A stretch of 64,000 bases of DNA, from the NCBI RefSeq assembly GCF_004804275.1, contig NZ_STGI01000006.1:186001-250000 (forward strand), in the 5' to 3' direction. The notes under the pieces are model-generated. The model worked only from the letters and a program-made list of their open reading frames with translations. It did no database searches and was not told the DNA's origin. The position numbers and the translations under genes are program-made. This stretch comes from Herbaspirillum sp. ST 5-3 (GTDB taxonomy: Bacteria; Pseudomonadota; Gammaproteobacteria; Burkholderiales; Burkholderiaceae_D). Every line of letters begins with the position of its first letter. Within the stretch, counting starts at the first letter, position 1. Shown in pieces: positions 60,638 through 64,000 of this stretch.

Positions 60638-61677
60638 ATCAAGGCGCTCAACTCGGCCCAGGTCTTGACGATCGTTTCATCGACAGTGCCGTCGCCGTTC
60701 CTGTCGATGGCGATCTGCACGCTCGTGGCGTCGCGTACCGTCATGGTCAGGCTGGTGCCGTCACTCGCCCTCACCGTCATCACGCCCTGGTTTGGATAGA
60801 GGCCACCCTGCTGCTGGAAAGGCATTATCGTGTGCACGGTGTAGGAAACATTGTTGCCGATCCGCGGCAAGTCGCCCGTCAGCGTGTAGTCGCAGCGATA
60901 GGTGTACAAGTTGGCGGAAGTCACCGAAGCGTCATAGCTGTAGTTCGTCAGCATGCGCGTCACCATCGTACTGCCCCGGGTCGTAGTCATCTGCAACGAA
61001 CTGCCGCTGACGGTGAAGGCCCGCGTTCCGGACTGGTTCTGTCCATAGTTCAGGCTGATGTCGCCATTGGCCGTACCCGTCATGTTGTTCTGCATGACGG
61101 AGAAATTGTTGAACGTCATCCTCATCGTCGCGTTCCACGCTCCCATGGGCGATGGCGTGCCGCTGATATTGCTGAAGGTGATGGTCAGTCCGCCATTGAA
61201 CTGTTGCATGCCTTCACGGCAGCCGCTGCTGGTGACCGTCAGCGTATCGCCGTTCGAGACCATGTTCGTATTCATCATGTTGTACGAACCGGTCATCATG
61301 CCGCCGCCGCTGCAGGTGATCGTTCCCGTACCCATCACGCCGAGCACCATGTTGGCGGGCTGCTGCGCCAGCGCCCGGTACATCTGCTGGAGGCCGGCAT
61401 CGATCAGGCCGGTGGTCGGCGTCGGCGTCTGCACCGACACGGCAGTCACAAGATCGGCGCCGGCAGTGCCGCCCGCGACTGCCTGGCTGTTGAGCGCATC
61501 GGACGCAGCGTAGGCCTGCGCGGCCACATCGCTCGCATTGGCGGAGGTGATGGTGGATGCGGCCTGCGTGGACGAACCTGGCGAACCGGACGATCCGCCG
61601 CCGCCACATGCGGCCAGCAGCAGCGCGGAGCCGATTGACAATGCCAGGGAAGAAAGTTTGAGAAGACGGGATTGCAT
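60634..61677 (-). CDS. Lipoprotein with EF-hand-like C terminus
   Basis: 347 aa from an ATG with AGGGAG. Lipobox LLAAC, then Gly/Ser-rich and Ala-rich stretches. The body is Thr/Ser/Asn/Met-rich and beta-like (many MMTGS, NMM and NNF runs). Near the end is DRNGDGTVDETI, a calcium-binding EF-hand-type loop. It is exposed on the outer or inner membrane surface. No family recognised. The stop codon lies in the inverted repeat. Confidence 0.7.
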   Translation of the reverse strand: MQSRLLKLSSLALSIGSALLLAACGGGGSSGSPGSSTQAASTITSANASDVAAQAYAASDALNSQAVAGGTAGADLVTAVSVQTPTPTTGLIDAGLQQMYRALAQQPANMVLGVMGTGTITCSGGGMMTGSYNMMNTNMVSNGDTLTVTSSGCREGMQQFNGGLTITFSNISGTPSPMGAWNATMRMTFNNFSVMQNNMTGTANGDISLNYGQNQSGTRAFTVSGSSLQMTTTRGSTMVTRMLTNYSYDASVTSANLYTYRCDYTLTGDLPRIGNNVSYTVHTIMPFQQQGGLYPNQGVMTVRASDGTSLTMTVRDATSVQIAIDRNGDGTVDETIVKTWAELSALI

Positions 61678-62050
61678 GGTAAAGACTCCCTCTGTCAGAT
61701 GGGAAAAGCAATATCGCGGGAACAGGCAGGCTGCCGCGTTTCCCGCGTCGATAAAATGAATGCCGGCCCGGCCTTCCTGCCGCTTGCGACGCAGCATGGC
61801 AAAGCGGTCGTCCATAAGACAATTACAGCCGATTTTTCCCGGCGCGCCAGTCCCGGTTGGCCGTGGAAACGGAATGTCTTGATCTGGGATAATTCGAGAA
61901 TGGCCCGCAAAGATAAGTGGTTGGCCGGGAGAATCAAGCGTTGACGGTATGCATTTTCCCGCCGCGCGCATAATATCGCGTATTGTGCAGCCCTCGTGCG
62001 GCCCTCTCGCCGAGTTGAAAGTTCTGAACAAACATGATCCGGGGTGACCA
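61678..62050. other. Divergent intergenic region
   Basis: No gene was supported. A GATAAT -10-like hexamer (61888-61893) and an imperfect inverted repeat GCATAATA-N5-TATTGTGC (61968-61988) lie ahead of the rightward gene. No good -35 matches either. Confidence 0.35.
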
Positions 62051-62923
62051 ATGAGATTTTCCGAGGACAGGCTGGCATCGCTCGCATGCAGCGACGGCAT
62101 CGAGCGCAGCATCCACATCTGGGAGCCGAAGCAGCCGCGAGCGGTCATCCTCGCGCTGCACGGCGGCATGGCGCATGCGGGAGACTATGTCACGCCGGCA
62201 CTGTACTTCCGCGACAAGGGCTTCGCCACGGTGAGCTACGACATGTGTGGCCACGACCGCAAGAAGCGCGTCGACATTCCTTCCTTCGACAGCTTTCTGG
62301 ATGACGGAGAATTGTTCCTGAAATGGGTGAAGCGCAGCTACCCCGGTCTGCCGATCTTCGTGATGGGCCATTCGATGGGCGCGCTGATTAGCACCTGGCT
62401 CGGCCTCACCCGCTTCCCGCGCGATCGCGACATCAAGGGCTTCATCATTTCCTCGCCCTACTACGTCAATGCAATCAAGGTGCCGGCGCTGCTGGTATCG
62501 CTGTCCACCGTGCTGGCCAAACTCATGCCCAAGGCGAAAGTGCCGCTGGCTTCCCTGACCGACGCGCTGACCCACGATCCCGACATCACCGCGCGGCATT
62601 ATGCGGACGAGAAGGATGATATCCGCGCGACCGAAGTGACATTCCGCTTCGCGAACGAACTGGCGCAGGCGCAGGCAGGACTGACAGGAAAGCTGTCGTC
62701 GTGGCCGTATCCGATGTTCGCCGTGGTTGCCGGCAATGACAAGCTGGCCGATGCTCAGGCGGTTGTGGCGATGTTAAAGACAGTTCGCCCCAACCTGCTG
62801 GAATACCATTTTTATCCCGATAATTTCCACGAGAATTTCAACGAGCTCAATCGCGAGGAAATTTTCGCGAAGATCCAGACCTGGATGGAGGCGCGCCTCG
62901 CACGTGCACAGGACGCGGCATAA
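62051..62923 (+). CDS. Monoacylglycerol lipase/lysophospholipase-like hydrolase
   Basis: 290 aa, cytoplasmic alpha/beta hydrolase of the serine aminopeptidase S33 type. HGGMAHAGDYVTPA gives the oxyanion part, GHSMG carries Ser108, NDKLAD is the acid turn, and His in DNFHENFNE completes the triad. The layout is that of PldB/monoglyceride lipases. Expected activity: removal of a fatty acid from a lysolipid or monoglyceride. Confidence 0.87.
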   Translation: MRFSEDRLASLACSDGIERSIHIWEPKQPRAVILALHGGMAHAGDYVTPALYFRDKGFATVSYDMCGHDRKKRVDIPSFDSFLDDGELFLKWVKRSYPGLPIFVMGHSMGALISTWLGLTRFPRDRDIKGFIISSPYYVNAIKVPALLVSLSTVLAKLMPKAKVPLASLTDALTHDPDITARHYADEKDDIRATEVTFRFANELAQAQAGLTGKLSSWPYPMFAVVAGNDKLADAQAVVAMLKTVRPNLLEYHFYPDNFHENFNELNREEIFAKIQTWMEARLARAQDAA

Positions 62924-63072
62924 AGGCCCATTTCGGCAGGGAGCAGACTCGATAATGGTTTGCGGCAGAGCCTGGCCCCCTGTACTGCATGTCCGCACAC
63001 GGTGAAACGTGTACGCTCCGGCTGGACAATGTTCATGCTGCCTCGCGGTGCATTACGTTACATTCGGGTTCG

Positions 63073-63741
63073 TTACGGTTTGACTTTCAGCAGCGGACCT
63101 GCGGCATTAGGGAACTGACTGGTGTTCAGCACCTGCACTCCCGCGTTGTGTTCGCCATTGAAGGGAGTCACGGCGCTCGGGCAACCGGCAGCGGCGGCAT
63201 CCTGCGGCGAGTTGAACCACATGCCGAGATGATAGGTGTGCACCGGGCCGCTCTGCGGATTCGAGGTCGCATCGGGGAAGGCATTGTTGTGCACCGAAGG
63301 CGCCGGGGCCACGCCCGGTGCGACGATGAAGGTCTCCTCATTGAAACGACCGATGAATGTCGCGTGTCCGTTTCCGTTGGCATCGGTTTCGATATCCCCT
63401 TGATACCATGACAGGCCGAACGGCGCGTTCGGCACCTGGATCACAAAGAAATCGAACTCGGTCCTCGGCGGCAGCCCTCGCACCAGGACAGACATCACTT
63501 CGACCGGCCCCTGCGGCAGTATCGTGACGGTCGCGCTTGCGTTCGGCAGGCAACCGGCGTTGACGATGCCGGGCGAGCGCACCATTTCGAACAGCGCCGG
63601 CCCGTTGGTCGCGCCGGCCGATGTCGCGCCACCGGCCAGTGCAGCGGCAACGAATGCCGTCACGCCCAGCCGGCGAAATGCTGATGCCAGCGGCCGCTGG
63701 ATCGAAGGGGTATCTGTTTCGTTCGTAGTTGCGTTAGTCAT
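63073..63741 (-). CDS. Exported hypothetical protein
   Basis: 222 aa; the start is the ATG with AAAGGAG ten bases ahead. A long N-region precedes a signal segment (LGVTAFVAAALAGGATSAGA). The mature part is beta-rich (SVLVRGLPPRTEFDFFVIQV; GDIETDANGNGHATFIGRF; HTYHLGMWFNSPQDAAAAGC), like a small immunoglobulin-like or CHRD-type domain. No named family is assigned. Confidence 0.65.
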   Translation of the reverse strand: MTNATTNETDTPSIQRPLASAFRRLGVTAFVAAALAGGATSAGATNGPALFEMVRSPGIVNAGCLPNASATVTILPQGPVEVMSVLVRGLPPRTEFDFFVIQVPNAPFGLSWYQGDIETDANGNGHATFIGRFNEETFIVAPGVAPAPSVHNNAFPDATSNPQSGPVHTYHLGMWFNSPQDAAAAGCPSAVTPFNGEHNAGVQVLNTSQFPNAAGPLLKVKP

Positions 63742-64000
63742 ATCGACCTTACTCCTTTCAAGATTGTCTGGAAGATCAAGGATGAAGGGTGCCAGCCGAC
63801 ACTGCCGCAAACCTGCATTGCGCGGCGCATACCGATCCACTCATGACACACGGTATTGCCGAGCCAGGCGCAGTCGGTACGGCAGGGCCGGCAAATGTGG
63901 CAACCCCGCTCCAATATAGGCAGTGCTGCTCAGGGTGGCTTGATGGATGTCGAACCCGCGCAGTTGATGCAAGCGCGGCGTACGCGGGCAATACAGCGTC

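Noticed and set aside
63776-64000. A 71-codon minus-strand frame at the right edge.
   Set aside because: Cys/Ala/Ser-rich with no motif or ribosome site; the window ends before its context can be judged.
1-64000. tRNA, rRNA, CRISPR, prophage and insertion sequences were looked for.
   Set aside because: No cloverleaf, repeat-spacer array, transposase, integrase or phage structural gene was recognised. A dedicated RNA search was not possible here.

Overview
The window is GC-rich bacterial chromosome with dense genes, short intergenic gaps and strong third-position GC bias. It looks betaproteobacterial, probably Burkholderiales near Oxalobacteraceae. The grounds are the paired cyanophycin synthetases with their associated ABC transporter and DUF1854 protein, a DUF4148 protein, Tim44-like and HpaR-like proteins, PhaR/PhbF-type TGCA palindromes, and a PE-ligase-polymerase LigD. 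This placement is inferred from gene content and was not tested by a search. I saw no rRNA, tRNA, CRISPR array, intact insertion sequence or prophage.

Layout. 0-4 kb: end of an old-yellow-enzyme gene, two small unknowns, a membrane metallophosphoesterase and a Tim44-like protein. 4.2-7.9 kb: Ku and LigD (non-homologous end joining). 8.1-11.8 kb: an overlapping three-gene signalling operon: a CHASE3 histidine kinase with a FixL-like PAS domain, an Rcp1-type receiver, and a receiver-PAS-diguanylate cyclase. 11.8-17.2 kb: TetR regulator with twin operators and a divergent metal-dependent hydrolase, DUF1232 protein, EamA exporter, hemerythrin, PQQ-type sugar dehydrogenase. 17.2-25.1 kb: cyanophycin locus, with two cphA paralogues facing an ABC transporter and a DUF1854 gene. 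25.1-26.8 kb: a secreted lipoprotein hydrolase behind a promoter flanked by two PhaR-like palindromes. 27.6-37.2 kb: three large PAS-GGDEF-EAL proteins, a lone receiver, a three-repeat DUF4148 protein and a frameshifted Cache-domain remnant.

37.3-41.5 kb: MazG-like pyrophosphohydrolase, then an apparent lipid operon (methyltransferase, MprF-C-like DUF2156 protein, fatty acyl reductase). 41.5-44.5 kb: CoA-transferase divergent from an HpaR-like MarR regulator, then a glutathione transferase. 44.8-48.3 kb: NitT/TauT-type ABC operon with two binding proteins. 48.5-50.5 kb: LysE exporter, AraC regulator, cupin. 50.5-53.3 kb: a more AT-rich block of unknown minus-strand genes. 53.8-56.4 kb: a ketoacyl synthase-ACP pair, a second LysE-type exporter and a zinc-ribbon protein. 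56.7-64 kb: small stress or envelope proteins, a Crp/Fnr regulator with a palindrome on its own start codon, an MlaC-like protein, a large inverted-repeat element at a convergent junction, a lipoprotein, a monoacylglycerol-lipase-like hydrolase and a secreted unknown.

Themes: c-di-GMP signalling (four GGDEF proteins, three with EAL), storage polymers (cyanophycin, and possibly polyhydroxybutyrate through the PhaR-like sites), and accessory lipid chemistry. Start sites were chosen by Shine-Dalgarno spacing. Several differ from the longest reading frame and use GTG or TTG.
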